Origin: Promethearchaeota archaeon | GTDB lineage: Archaea; Asgardarchaeota; Lokiarchaeia; Sigyniarchaeales; SOKP01 | DNA: 33,688 nucleotides | Direction of reading: 5' to 3' | Assembly (NCBI GenBank): GCA_020344955.1 | Contig: CP070831.1 | Location: 189,976 to 223,663, forward strand | Shown: positions 23,523 through 31,792 of the stretch, piece after piece | How positions within the stretch are numbered: the first letter of the stretch is position 1 | Layout of the letters: each line of letters starts with the position of its first letter | The notes under the pieces: model-generated | Told to the model about the DNA's origin: nothing | The model's input: the letters and a program-made list of their open reading frames with translations, nothing else | Databases searched by the model: none | Position numbers and translations under genes: made by a program

Positions 23523-23882
23523 CTATATAGAAGATTTCATATCATTTTCTAAATTTTTATATATTTTATTAATCCGTTTACCTATGACTTCCAGAAGTTG
23601 ATTTTTTTCTTTTATTTCTTTTTCTAATTGATCTAAATCAGAATTTTCTTTTGTAAATTCTCTAATTGATTTATTTTTATTTGCTTGTTCTATGTGGAAT
23701 GGAATAAAATCTAACAAGGCGTTCAATATATCGGAACGAAGCTCAAGTACTTTTTTTCCTAAATTTGTTATTGAAATTTCTCCAGTTTTTGCCATCATTA
23801 AAGCTTCTTTAAGAGTTTTTAAATTATCCTTATCAAACACAATTTTTTCCAATTGTTCTTCAATTTTTATGCTATTTTCCAT
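23523..23882 (-). CDS. Coiled-coil protein ending the HerA-like operon
   Basis: The protein has about 119 residues from MENSIKIEEQLEKIVF, preceded by a GGGA motif. A start at 23900 (MNREKYMENS) would overlap the HerA-like stop codon. An even longer reading from 23954 is possible but runs inside the upstream gene. It is helical throughout, with a likely coiled coil in the C-terminal half (DLDQLEKEIKEKNQLLEVIGKRINKIYK). No membrane helix. Its place as last gene of the operon suggests a soluble partner of the complex. Confidence 0.6.
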   Translation of the reverse strand: MENSIKIEEQLEKIVFDKDNLKTLKEALMMAKTGEISITNLGKKVLELRSDILNALLDFIPFHIEQANKNKSIREFTKENSDLDQLEKEIKEKNQLLEVIGKRINKIYKNLENDMKSSI

Positions 23883-23892
23883 ATATTTTTCC

Positions 23893-26800
23893 CTATTCAT
23901 TGATAAATTGTTGAATTTTACTAAAAAATGTTGAAATTGAATGATACATCTCATTTGCTAACACTTCCAAATCGGCGACTTCTAAATTGATATGATGAAA
24001 TTGATCAATATAGTCAATCAGTTCTTGTTTTGAAAATGGAAATCCTTCAGTCTTTTCTAATATAGTTAAAAATGAGTTAAAACCTTGTTGAACAACCGTA
24101 TCTTTATTGTAAAAATGTCTATATACTCCCCTTAAATATCCTTTTAGTAATCCCATTTGGGTTTTTATCGCAATCGAATAATTATTTTTAGCAATATACC
24201 TATAGATTTTGAAAATATTATAGTAAAGATCACCAATTTCACGAGACAAAGCCTCTTTTAAGTTCTCCTCTTGGATGATATATTTTCGGGAGTGCATTGG
24301 GAATATTTTCTCAAAATCTTCAAATTTTAGACTTTCCTTATCTAACACTTCTACTTGAAAATTCCTATATTTTCTTCCTTTTACTTTGTAATAATCTTCG
24401 AGCGCTTCTTGATATCGTGGACCTACTGAAAATGAGGTTCTTAACGACTCTCCACCGCCTGCTCTTTTAGGATGATTCTCTACAAGGTATCCATGCTTAA
24501 TAAGAACATCTAATATGTTATTTCTAATTTTCTTCATGTGTTCTTTGTTCTGTGTTTTTTCTGCCAAGGCTGGATAGATAAATTTTTTTAGCTGTTCTTC
24601 TAATTTTTTTCTATAGAGATTTCCAATTTGATCAACCGTCAAGACAGAATCCATGAACCTAATAATCGTTTCTATATAGATATAATAATGTCCTAAATCA
24701 ATTTCAAACAGAGTTTCTTTTACATTTTCTAATATTGTTTTTTCTGAAAATTTTATGTCATATCCTTGTTTATTCATGAATTTTACGATCTCCTCATATG
24801 GCCATTTCGGACAACTGTCAATATCTTTCCAGTCTATTATCGCAGGAAATGGTTGGTCAATATCATCTCTTCGAGTTAGAATTATATTCTTCTTTAGATT
24901 TCTTAGGTAAAAGATCTGATAAGCATGTTTTCTACTCTGAGTGTAATATCCTTGGCCTTCTAACTCTTGGAGGTTCAATTCATTTTTGAGTATACCTATA
25001 TCCCTATTATCTGTTGCTCTTAATGTGATATAATTATTGAAATATAAAAGAGAATTTGGATGTAGATGGCGAATTTGATGAGCAGAAAAGATTAGTCCAA
25101 ATTTTCTCTCAATAAGAGGCTTTAGAAAAATATCTATTTTATCATATGTTTTTCTCAAATTTAAAAAATAGGAGTCAAAAAACACATCGATATAAGGTAT
25201 ATATATGAACTTGGGAAGATATTTCTCCTGATAGGTAATATAATGAATGAGTTTTGATACCAAAACAAAGGTTACAAAAAGCTTCTTCTTCAGTTCCCGA
25301 AACACTGAGAGATCAATAATAACAGTCTTGGAACTAGTAAGGAAATCACCTACTGTGATTCCATCCTTTTGAATGTTCTGAAAGAAAATTAATTCATTTG
25401 GAGTAAAATCTGCAAATACAGAGAGAAGTAAATCGCTTACAGGGGTTTTTTCCCATTCACTTTGATTTTTTAATTGCATTTGAATCGTTCCTAAGTCCAT
25501 TTCAGGATTTTTTTGAATTGTGTGTCGAAACATTTCTACGATACGCTCATCTCTTTTTAATGCCAATCCAAAAGCATCATAAATATATTCTAAATAATCA
25601 GTATGATGAGGATCGTATGGAATATCTGATTTAATAGGATCGATAATAAAAGAGCTACCATATTTGAAATATAAAATTTCTTCCTGAAAGATCGTATCTT
25701 TAAAATAGTCGAGCAATTTAGACCATGCCCCGTTAAAATCAAAAATAAGAGAATAATTCCGAGTTTTAATTAACTCCGATACTATTTTCATTGCAAGTAG
25801 TTCACGATGTTCCGGAATACCATTAGTAATGAATAAATTATGCAATTGTTCAAGAGTAAAACCAAATGGTACTTCGGTTTCTAAAACTTCTGTATTTATG
25901 GTATTTCCAATAGTAATAAAATTATCTAAGTATAAAGGAGTGTTAAACTCTGCAGCAATTTCTGTCCTCTCACCTTTCTTTAAAATATCGACAATATCAG
26001 TAAGTGGATACATTCGTGCCCCTTGAAACATCACATAATTTAAGTGAGTTCCATTTAACCGAAATAAATTGTGTTTTAATGTGGAGAAAAGATACCCTGA
26101 ATGTAAATTACTAGACCTAACGTCTTCAATCACATATGATTGAAAATTGATTCCAAAAGCTCCTTTTAAAACATTAACTTGATTATCAAGGTCATTCTCA
26201 AGGTCTTCAAAAGAATTTTCGTCAGCGATATCAGTATATCTATAGGAATTTACTGACATGGTTAACATGGTAAACCACATTCCAGATCGGATTCCTAACC
26301 ATTTTTCTTCATGAGCTTGAGTTTTAATCATTGTTTCTTCATCCCAAAGCATTCCTTTTCGTATTTTCTCTTTTAAATATTTTAATCCGCCACTGTGTTC
26401 AAATAAATAATAACTAATGGGTCGGTTCTTCAAAGTGTAGCTAAAATTTACATTATGGTTATTGAGAGCTTCAATAAATTTGCCTAATAAACAGAAAGGA
26501 CTTTCATAGACACATTTTAGGTTCACCATTTTCATTCCGATTAAAAGTTCATTCTCTACATGAAAAAAAATGCTATGAGGATATTGTCTTATCCGATAAA
26601 ATTTCATATTATCAAATGGCTTAGCAACTACTATATTTTGATCATGTATCAATTTTGTTTTACTGAACTGAAATAAGGTAGATCTCCACCATAACAAGAT
26701 TATAGCAAGAAGAATTCCGAAATTAATAGGGAATATATAAATAAAGAGCAATTTCATCCAAAGAATAAAGAAATCAAAATAGAAAACCAAGATACTACAC

Positions 26801-27705
26801 ATGATAAGTTTCCAAAATTTATGTGAATTATTACTTTTTAAGGCATACCTCTTTGCAATAGGTGTTTCGTAAATAGATGTCTTATCCTTAAGGTAGAATG
26901 TACGAACTGCATTCATTAGAGCATTTCCTGACAATAAAACAGTTTTAAAGTGATGAAAATTGCTTACAATATTACTCTTAAGATTGTTCGCATATTGGAC
27001 GATACGATAATGTAATTGCTCCAAAGTACGATTTGAAAGATTTCCTTTTTCTTTGGTATATACTGAGAAATATATAGTTGCTCCTCTGGATTGTAATGAT
27101 TTAAGAGTATTAACTCGTGAAGATTCTTTATTAAATATCTTTATTGTCGGTTTCTGAACAATTTGATATGAGTATGATAATCTCATACCTTCGGAACCTA
27201 ACGCTTTTACAAATTGATTGATTGCAGAATGTACATTTTCAGCTATAACTTTTATTTGATAGATTTTTAATGCGATATGGAGTAAATCTCTTCGATTTGA
27301 AAAATATAATGTTGATGTATCATCTTTATGATACCAGAACACTAAATCTTCAAATGGTTTGGATATTATTTTATTTCTAAAAGAATATGAAAAGAAATTC
27401 TTTAGGAAATAGAATTCATCATGAAAAACTATAATGAAAGCAACACAAAAACCAATTCCTAACCCAACAGATGCGATCAAATGGTTTGTTAGGATATACA
27501 TTGAAATTATGAGTGCTGAAGAAAGAATAATAAAGAAAATTGTCTTTATTAAACTAAATTTGCGTGAAATATCTTTATATGACGGATTTACATCCCAAAT
27601 ATTTAAATAACTCTTTAGATTCGCTCCTTCTTCTATTATGATTTTCCTGTTTTTCTTTTTATCGTATTCGGAATATTCCTCTGAAGAGTTATAGACTTTT
27701 ACCAT
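23893..27705 (-). CDS. HerA/VirB4-like membrane pseudo-ATPase (1270 residues)
   Basis: Two membrane-helix pairs lie near residues 48-92 and 297-340. A HerA/VirB4-type motor region follows. FGFTLEQLHNLF (about 614-625) aligns with the strand before the P-loop, but the Walker A GxTGSGKS is replaced by TNGIPEHRE (627-635). A Walker-B-like SLIFDFNGAW (Asp656) remains, and TVIIDLS (794-800), IPYIDVFFD (836-844, where ATPases have a DEAH/DE motif) and GLIFSAHQIRHL followed by YITLRATDNRDIG are recognisable. So the fold appears kept while nucleotide binding is probably lost. The last 350 residues are helical. The start follows GGAGAT and lies 7 nt after the previous gene. Family assignment comes from motif order and needs a profile search. 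Confidence 0.55.
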   Translation of the reverse strand: MVKVYNSSEEYSEYDKKKNRKIIIEEGANLKSYLNIWDVNPSYKDISRKFSLIKTIFFIILSSALIISMYILTNHLIASVGLGIGFCVAFIIVFHDEFYFLKNFFSYSFRNKIISKPFEDLVFWYHKDDTSTLYFSNRRDLLHIALKIYQIKVIAENVHSAINQFVKALGSEGMRLSYSYQIVQKPTIKIFNKESSRVNTLKSLQSRGATIYFSVYTKEKGNLSNRTLEQLHYRIVQYANNLKSNIVSNFHHFKTVLLSGNALMNAVRTFYLKDKTSIYETPIAKRYALKSNNSHKFWKLIMCSILVFYFDFFILWMKLLFIYIFPINFGILLAIILLWWRSTLFQFSKTKLIHDQNIVVAKPFDNMKFYRIRQYPHSIFFHVENELLIGMKMVNLKCVYESPFCLLGKFIEALNNHNVNFSYTLKNRPISYYLFEHSGGLKYLKEKIRKGMLWDEETMIKTQAHEEKWLGIRSGMWFTMLTMSVNSYRYTDIADENSFEDLENDLDNQVNVLKGAFGINFQSYVIEDVRSSNLHSGYLFSTLKHNLFRLNGTHLNYVMFQGARMYPLTDIVDILKKGERTEIAAEFNTPLYLDNFITIGNTINTEVLETEVPFGFTLEQLHNLFITNGIPEHRELLAMKIVSELIKTRNYSLIFDFNGAWSKLLDYFKDTIFQEEILYFKYGSSFIIDPIKSDIPYDPHHTDYLEYIYDAFGLALKRDERIVEMFRHTIQKNPEMDLGTIQMQLKNQSEWEKTPVSDLLLSVFADFTPNELIFFQNIQKDGITVGDFLTSSKTVIIDLSVFRELKKKLFVTFVLVSKLIHYITYQEKYLPKFIYIPYIDVFFDSYFLNLRKTYDKIDIFLKPLIERKFGLIFSAHQIRHLHPNSLLYFNNYITLRATDNRDIGILKNELNLQELEGQGYYTQSRKHAYQIFYLRNLKKNIILTRRDDIDQPFPAIIDWKDIDSCPKWPYEEIVKFMNKQGYDIKFSEKTILENVKETLFEIDLGHYYIYIETIIRFMDSVLTVDQIGNLYRKKLEEQLKKFIYPALAEKTQNKEHMKKIRNNILDVLIKHGYLVENHPKRAGGGESLRTSFSVGPRYQEALEDYYKVKGRKYRNFQVEVLDKESLKFEDFEKIFPMHSRKYIIQEENLKEALSREIGDLYYNIFKIYRYIAKNNYSIAIKTQMGLLKGYLRGVYRHFYNKDTVVQQGFNSFLTILEKTEGFPFSKQELIDYIDQFHHINLEVADLEVLANEMYHSISTFFSKIQQFINE

Positions 27706-27712
27706 AATCTTT

Positions 27713-28570
27713 TTATCTCCCTTTTCGAAATTGTTTGATATAAAAGTAAATTAAAATTACAGCACACGTGAAAAATATTAACACCAATGAGCTTAAGCCA
27801 CTTGAAACAATCGGAAGAACACTCAGTTCAAGAAGAATCATAATTCCGAGAGAAACTAATAATATTACTAACCCTAAAATGAAATACCCAAAAATGGATT
27901 CAATAGATTTTCGATATATGATATTATCCTTTAAAGCCCCTTGAACTATAATCTTCCCTGTTTTTTGTTTAGTGATTGATTTTTTAAGTGAGTGTAGGTG
28001 AATAGCGGTTTCAAAATTTTGAGAGTTCAACTCATGTTGTAGATTCTTTCTAAGATTAGATTCTTTTTCTGATATTTTTTGTAAAAGTAGAGGTTTCAAA
28101 TCTGAGGTATGATTATTTTTACTAGTGTTTCTAGATGATAGAAATGAAAATATACCTAATTTAGAAGACTCTAGAAACTCTTCCTGCTTTAAACTTTTAT
28201 GAAGATTAGGTACTTCCATTCTTCTTAAATCATAGTAAGTAGTAAACATTTGTTTAATATATTCTAAAGGAATATTTCCTTTATTTTTCAAGAAAAGTAT
28301 TTCACATTGCCTTATTATGTCAATATGTTCATTGGGAAAAATAGGAACTTGTAAATTCTTATAAAATATATCATTTATAAGCTCCATATATTCAAATATT
28401 CTTTCTCCTGAAGAATGATTTCGAGCTCGTACTCCCAGATTGATCCCAATTTCATTTAATCTATTACTTGTTAAAATAAAACTTACAACAGCTAATTTCT
28501 TATAATTTTGAGTATCTTTGCAAATCTGGATAAGATTTTTTAATTTTGCATCAATTATCTCATAATTCAT
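27713..28570 (-). CDS. Tail-anchored membrane protein of the HerA-like operon
   Basis: This is a 285-residue protein. The first 225 residues are polar and helical (LKNLIQICKDTQNYKKLAV, EYIKQMFTTYYDLRRME, ISEKESNLRKNLQHEL). Two hydrophobic helices follow (about 228-250 and 256-277) and a basic end FRKGR, so most of the protein should face the cytoplasm. Its ATG overlaps the stop of the preceding gene (ATGA), and GGAGGG precedes it, showing translational coupling. Unknown family. Confidence 0.6.
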   Translation of the reverse strand: MNYEIIDAKLKNLIQICKDTQNYKKLAVVSFILTSNRLNEIGINLGVRARNHSSGERIFEYMELINDIFYKNLQVPIFPNEHIDIIRQCEILFLKNKGNIPLEYIKQMFTTYYDLRRMEVPNLHKSLKQEEFLESSKLGIFSFLSSRNTSKNNHTSDLKPLLLQKISEKESNLRKNLQHELNSQNFETAIHLHSLKKSITKQKTGKIIVQGALKDNIIYRKSIESIFGYFILGLVILLVSLGIMILLELSVLPIVSSGLSSLVLIFFTCAVILIYFYIKQFRKGR

Positions 28571-29298
28571 TTTTTTCCCTCCACGAAGGTAATTAATAAT
28601 GATTCTGCGTCTCTTTCTGATAGTCGGGTGTCCAATTTTGATTGTAGTTCCTCTTCGGCAATATATTTATCTAAATCAATAAGTTCTTGAGAATTTTCAA
28701 TTATTTTTTGTACTATTTTTTCAGGCTCTCGTTCTTTTTGGATGAACGCACTAACAGTTCTATAATAAAATATAGAATAAGGAAAAATCAAAGGAAATGA
28801 GATAAGTTGCAGTATATATCCAGGTCCAACTGCATAAACATACAATAACTCTAATTCATAATTCCTTACGCTTAAAAAAGGGAAATAAAATTCATTGGGA
28901 ACTAAATATAATATAGGGCTAATAATTACGTAATATCCCACAAGCAATACTAAAAATATATTAATATAAGCAAATTTCATATAATTCTTGATGGCTTCTG
29001 CATTGTCGATATTCTTTACTAATATAACATAGCTAGAAGCTAAAATCCCACATATTATGATATAATTTATCACAACCGGAATTGTGGCATTATCAGGTCT
29101 CATAATTGAATTTAAAATAGAACTTGACGAAAAGGGCGTTTGCCATTCAGTAAGAAAATAATAGCTCCAAGAGACTACAAGGTCGTTATTAAAATCATAG
29201 ATCTGTACTGAATACCATTCTAAGAAAACTGAGAACAATAGTAATATTAATCCTATTAAAGCAACCAACCTAAAAATTTGGGATACACTTCTTTCCAT
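28567..29298 (-). CDS. Multi-pass membrane protein of the HerA-like operon
   Basis: The 243-residue protein has four or five hydrophobic helices (LVALIGLILLLFSVFLEWY at 12-30, VINYIIICGILASSYVILV near 75-95, FAYINIFLVLLVGYYVII near 107-127, and a later one near 155-175). A charged cytoplasmic tail follows, with REPEKIVQKIIENSQELIDL and a last helix. GGAGGAT precedes the ATG, 3 nt after the upstream gene. No family recognised; it is likely a structural subunit of the same membrane complex. Confidence 0.6.
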   Translation of the reverse strand: MERSVSQIFRLVALIGLILLLFSVFLEWYSVQIYDFNNDLVVSWSYYFLTEWQTPFSSSSILNSIMRPDNATIPVVINYIIICGILASSYVILVKNIDNAEAIKNYMKFAYINIFLVLLVGYYVIISPILYLVPNEFYFPFLSVRNYELELLYVYAVGPGYILQLISFPLIFPYSIFYYRTVSAFIQKEREPEKIVQKIIENSQELIDLDKYIAEEELQSKLDTRLSERDAESLLITFVEGKK

Positions 29299-29301
29299 CT
29301 T

Positions 29302-31293
29302 TCAATCCTCCAAAAATGAGCTGTATTTATCTACATATTTAAGTCTCGATTTGGGTTTTGATTCATTGGAATTCTCTAAATTCTCTGAGTCTTCAGATAT
29401 TTCGTCCTCAAAAAGATCTGAATCCTTAATTTTTTTCTTTCGCTGCTGTTCTTCAAGGTATTTTTCAGCATTATCTGTTTCTATTTTGTTAATGAAAATA
29501 TTCGCTGAATTTTTCCCTACGCACTCATATAAAAACTGAACCATCAATTTTTGACTTAGTTCTTCACGTATCATAATTAAAGTACCATCGTCAAAATTTT
29601 CTTTCTTCTGGTAATAGGGAGTTGAGAACTGTTGATGAAGCGCTGATTTTTGTTTATATAGGGTTAAATAAACATATCCTACCACAAAACAATAGAATAT
29701 GACAACTCCATACCCTAAATTGATTAACAATGGTAAGACTGAATATGTTTGGAATAATATTATTAACAAAACTACTAATCCATAGAGCATAAATGGAGCT
29801 GAATAGTTTCTCAAGTCCTTCATAAATTTATTTGAAGCTTCAAAGTTAAGCTCTATAGCAGTTTTTTCTTCACTATACGTTTCTAGCAAAAAATATTTCT
29901 GGTCAAGATACTGTAGAAGATCAGAGAGTTTATTAAGTTCTACAATATGAATATTAGATTGATTTTGATACGCAAACGGAATAAGTTTTTCAATAAATCC
30001 GACAGTATTTTGGGTAATCAGTAATGGTTCAATAAGGATTTTATATTGCAGTGGTCCAGATCGGAAAAATAGGTCTTTTCTTGTGATGGATTTTTCCAAA
30101 GTTATCTGAAGCCCTAAATATCTTGAAAGGTATTTAAATAGATTTCCTTGGTTTATTATATCAGAAGAGATGGACTGTTCGGCTTGAGAGAGCGCCTTGA
30201 GGAACGATTGTGGTAATAATTCTAACCGATAAGCATTACTTTCTGAATTTTTTTCTTTAGGGTGGTATTTTACATTCTCATTCGATACTATTAATGATCC
30301 TTTAAGAGAACAAATTTTTAAAGGAATGATATATATCAGATCTAAAAACTCTTTTACTTGTATATGTTTAACGGCTATTAAATCAACTCCTACAAACACT
30401 GCTCGTAATTGAGGGATCTTATCAATTATAATGAAATCAGATAAGTTTAGATATTTGGCAATTTGTTGGTGAAATTCTTTTATTTGTAAGTGAGAAAGGA
30501 GTTCATTGGTAGTAGCTTCCTTTTCCTGAAGAGCAAGAGTAGATTGGCGCACTACTTCTGGTGATATTACCACTTGTTTGGGAAACGGTATAGGAGATTC
30601 CATATCTATCCTTTCCTCAATACTATTATTATTAATATCATTATGTTCCTCAGCCAAATCTTCATAATCCTCTGAATCTTTATCATTTGATATTTCATCT
30701 TCGATCTCAATATCTCTCTCAAATCTTTCTTGCGCTTCTATTTTTTCAGGTTCTAAATCTTCAAATTCATATTCAGGTGATTCCAAAATTGGCTCAGGTT
30801 CCGTCTTCATTTCCTTAGATGACTCTTGAATCGTGTCTAATGTCTCTTGAGTCTTTCTAGGATTAGGAAAATCATTTAATTTTTTTAGGCGTAAATGATC
30901 TTTTGCCCCATTGATGTATTTCTCTGCTGTAGATAAACCAATTCCCTCTATCTTAGATAAACGGATTGGAGAAGAGTTCGCTAACTCTGATATTGACCTG
31001 ATCCCATAAGCAACAAGCCTTTCAGCACTCTTCGGACCGATTCCAGAAATTATTGTAAGTGATTCTTTCTGTATACTAGGAACTAAAGATTTAAGTTCGG
31101 AAACATTTGTACTAAATGAATTAAATTTTTTAACCCAATCATCACTTTGAAGTTGTTTTGCTTGTTCAAGTCCACTTTTAGAGAACTTCAAAGCTTCCTC
31201 TACATCGTTTTCTTGAAATGCCTCTTGTGCTAATTTATAATATGTGCTTAAATCTGGTTTTTTGTTTAGAACACTTTTTTCTAATTCCTGCAT
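29302..31293 (-). CDS. Helix-hairpin-helix membrane protein (TPR-like start), first gene of the HerA-like operon
   Basis: The protein has about 663 residues. Residues 10-45 form a TPR-like pair (YYKLAQEAFQENDVEEALKF). Residues 75-135 contain two helix-hairpin-helix units (IISGIGPKSAERLVAYGI, then LSKIEGIGLSTAEKYI), usually non-specific DNA binding. A highly acidic linker spans about 150-235, followed by a folded region of unknown type to about 500, two membrane helices at about 500-550, and a charged tail rich in acidic residues and lysine. So a DNA-binding module and a membrane anchor share one chain. The ATG at 31293 fits a leaderless message from the TATA box at 31321-31328; TTG 31302 is the alternative. 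Confidence 0.65.
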   Translation of the reverse strand: MQELEKSVLNKKPDLSTYYKLAQEAFQENDVEEALKFSKSGLEQAKQLQSDDWVKKFNSFSTNVSELKSLVPSIQKESLTIISGIGPKSAERLVAYGIRSISELANSSPIRLSKIEGIGLSTAEKYINGAKDHLRLKKLNDFPNPRKTQETLDTIQESSKEMKTEPEPILESPEYEFEDLEPEKIEAQERFERDIEIEDEISNDKDSEDYEDLAEEHNDINNNSIEERIDMESPIPFPKQVVISPEVVRQSTLALQEKEATTNELLSHLQIKEFHQQIAKYLNLSDFIIIDKIPQLRAVFVGVDLIAVKHIQVKEFLDLIYIIPLKICSLKGSLIVSNENVKYHPKEKNSESNAYRLELLPQSFLKALSQAEQSISSDIINQGNLFKYLSRYLGLQITLEKSITRKDLFFRSGPLQYKILIEPLLITQNTVGFIEKLIPFAYQNQSNIHIVELNKLSDLLQYLDQKYFLLETYSEEKTAIELNFEASNKFMKDLRNYSAPFMLYGLVVLLIILFQTYSVLPLLINLGYGVVIFYCFVVGYVYLTLYKQKSALHQQFSTPYYQKKENFDDGTLIMIREELSQKLMVQFLYECVGKNSANIFINKIETDNAEKYLEEQQRKKKIKDSDLFEDEISEDSENLENSNESKPKSRLKYVDKYSSFLED

Positions 31294-31320
31294 GCGTATC
31301 AAAGAAAAATACTTTAATTA

Positions 31321-31328
31321 TATATAAA
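31321..31328 (-). promoter_or_regulatory. TATA box of the HerA-like operon
   Basis: On the minus strand this reads TTTATATA, ending 28 nt before the ATG at 31293. Transcription would start within a few nucleotides of the coding region. Confidence 0.5.
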
Positions 31329-31405
31329 GAAAAAAAAAGTCTCATCATGAATTTCTTATTTAATTGAAATAATTTTATGATATTATATTCACTACTCCTT
31401 TTTTC

Positions 31406-31414
31406 TTTAAATTA
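31406..31414 (+). promoter_or_regulatory. TATA box of the His/Cys protein-helicase unit
   Basis: TTTAAATTA-type box about 25-30 nt before the expected start near 31436-31440, giving a leader of about 30 nt with GGTGG at 31459-31463. Confidence 0.35.
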
Positions 31415-31469
31415 AACTATTTCATTCACATTATAACTAAGTGAAAAAGTAAAGATTAGGTGGTCAGTA

Positions 31470-31772
31470 ATCGTTATCGTCTTTGGAAAGATTAGGGATA
31501 TTAAAGAAGTAAAGCAGAATTCTCAGAAAGTCATATGTCCCTTATGTACTGAGAAACTAGAAATTGGAGTGGAATTAAATATAGCTCAAAAGGGTAATAA
31601 TGAGATTTATTTTCCACATATTCATCTGCATGGTAATCCTCTTCATGCTTTAATCTGCTATATGAACTCAGAATTAAAGATAAGGAATATGGGGGTAATT
31701 AAAAGTATTGAAATTTCGCGAGACTCAGAAACATTTGCTCAACTTATGAAAAAATGGACTAATCCCTATTAA
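31470..31772 (+). CDS. Small His/Cys-rich putative zinc protein
   Basis: The product has about 100 residues. CPLC lies at about residues 34-37 and a His cluster HIHLHGNPLH near 60-70, so metal binding is likely. The tail SRDSETFAQLMKKWTNPY ends the chain. The frame is open back to a TAA near 31434 and has no ATG, GTG or TTG before GTG 31569, which would remove the CPLC motif. GGTG at 31459-31462 lies 7 nt before ATC 31470, chosen as start (ATC 31476 is the alternative). The helicase gene begins 20 nt after its stop, so the two are probably co-transcribed. Unknown family. Confidence 0.55.
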   Translation: MVIVFGKIRDIKEVKQNSQKVICPLCTEKLEIGVELNIAQKGNNEIYFPHIHLHGNPLHALICYMNSELKIRNMGVIKSIEISRDSETFAQLMKKWTNPY

Positions 31773-31792
31773 AATTCTGTAGGTGAAATTAT

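Noticed and set aside
23883-23954. Long N-terminus of the coiled-coil protein (start at 23954)
   Set aside because: This part overlaps the end of the HerA-like gene and its composition does not fit the rest; a start at 23882 has a GGGA site.
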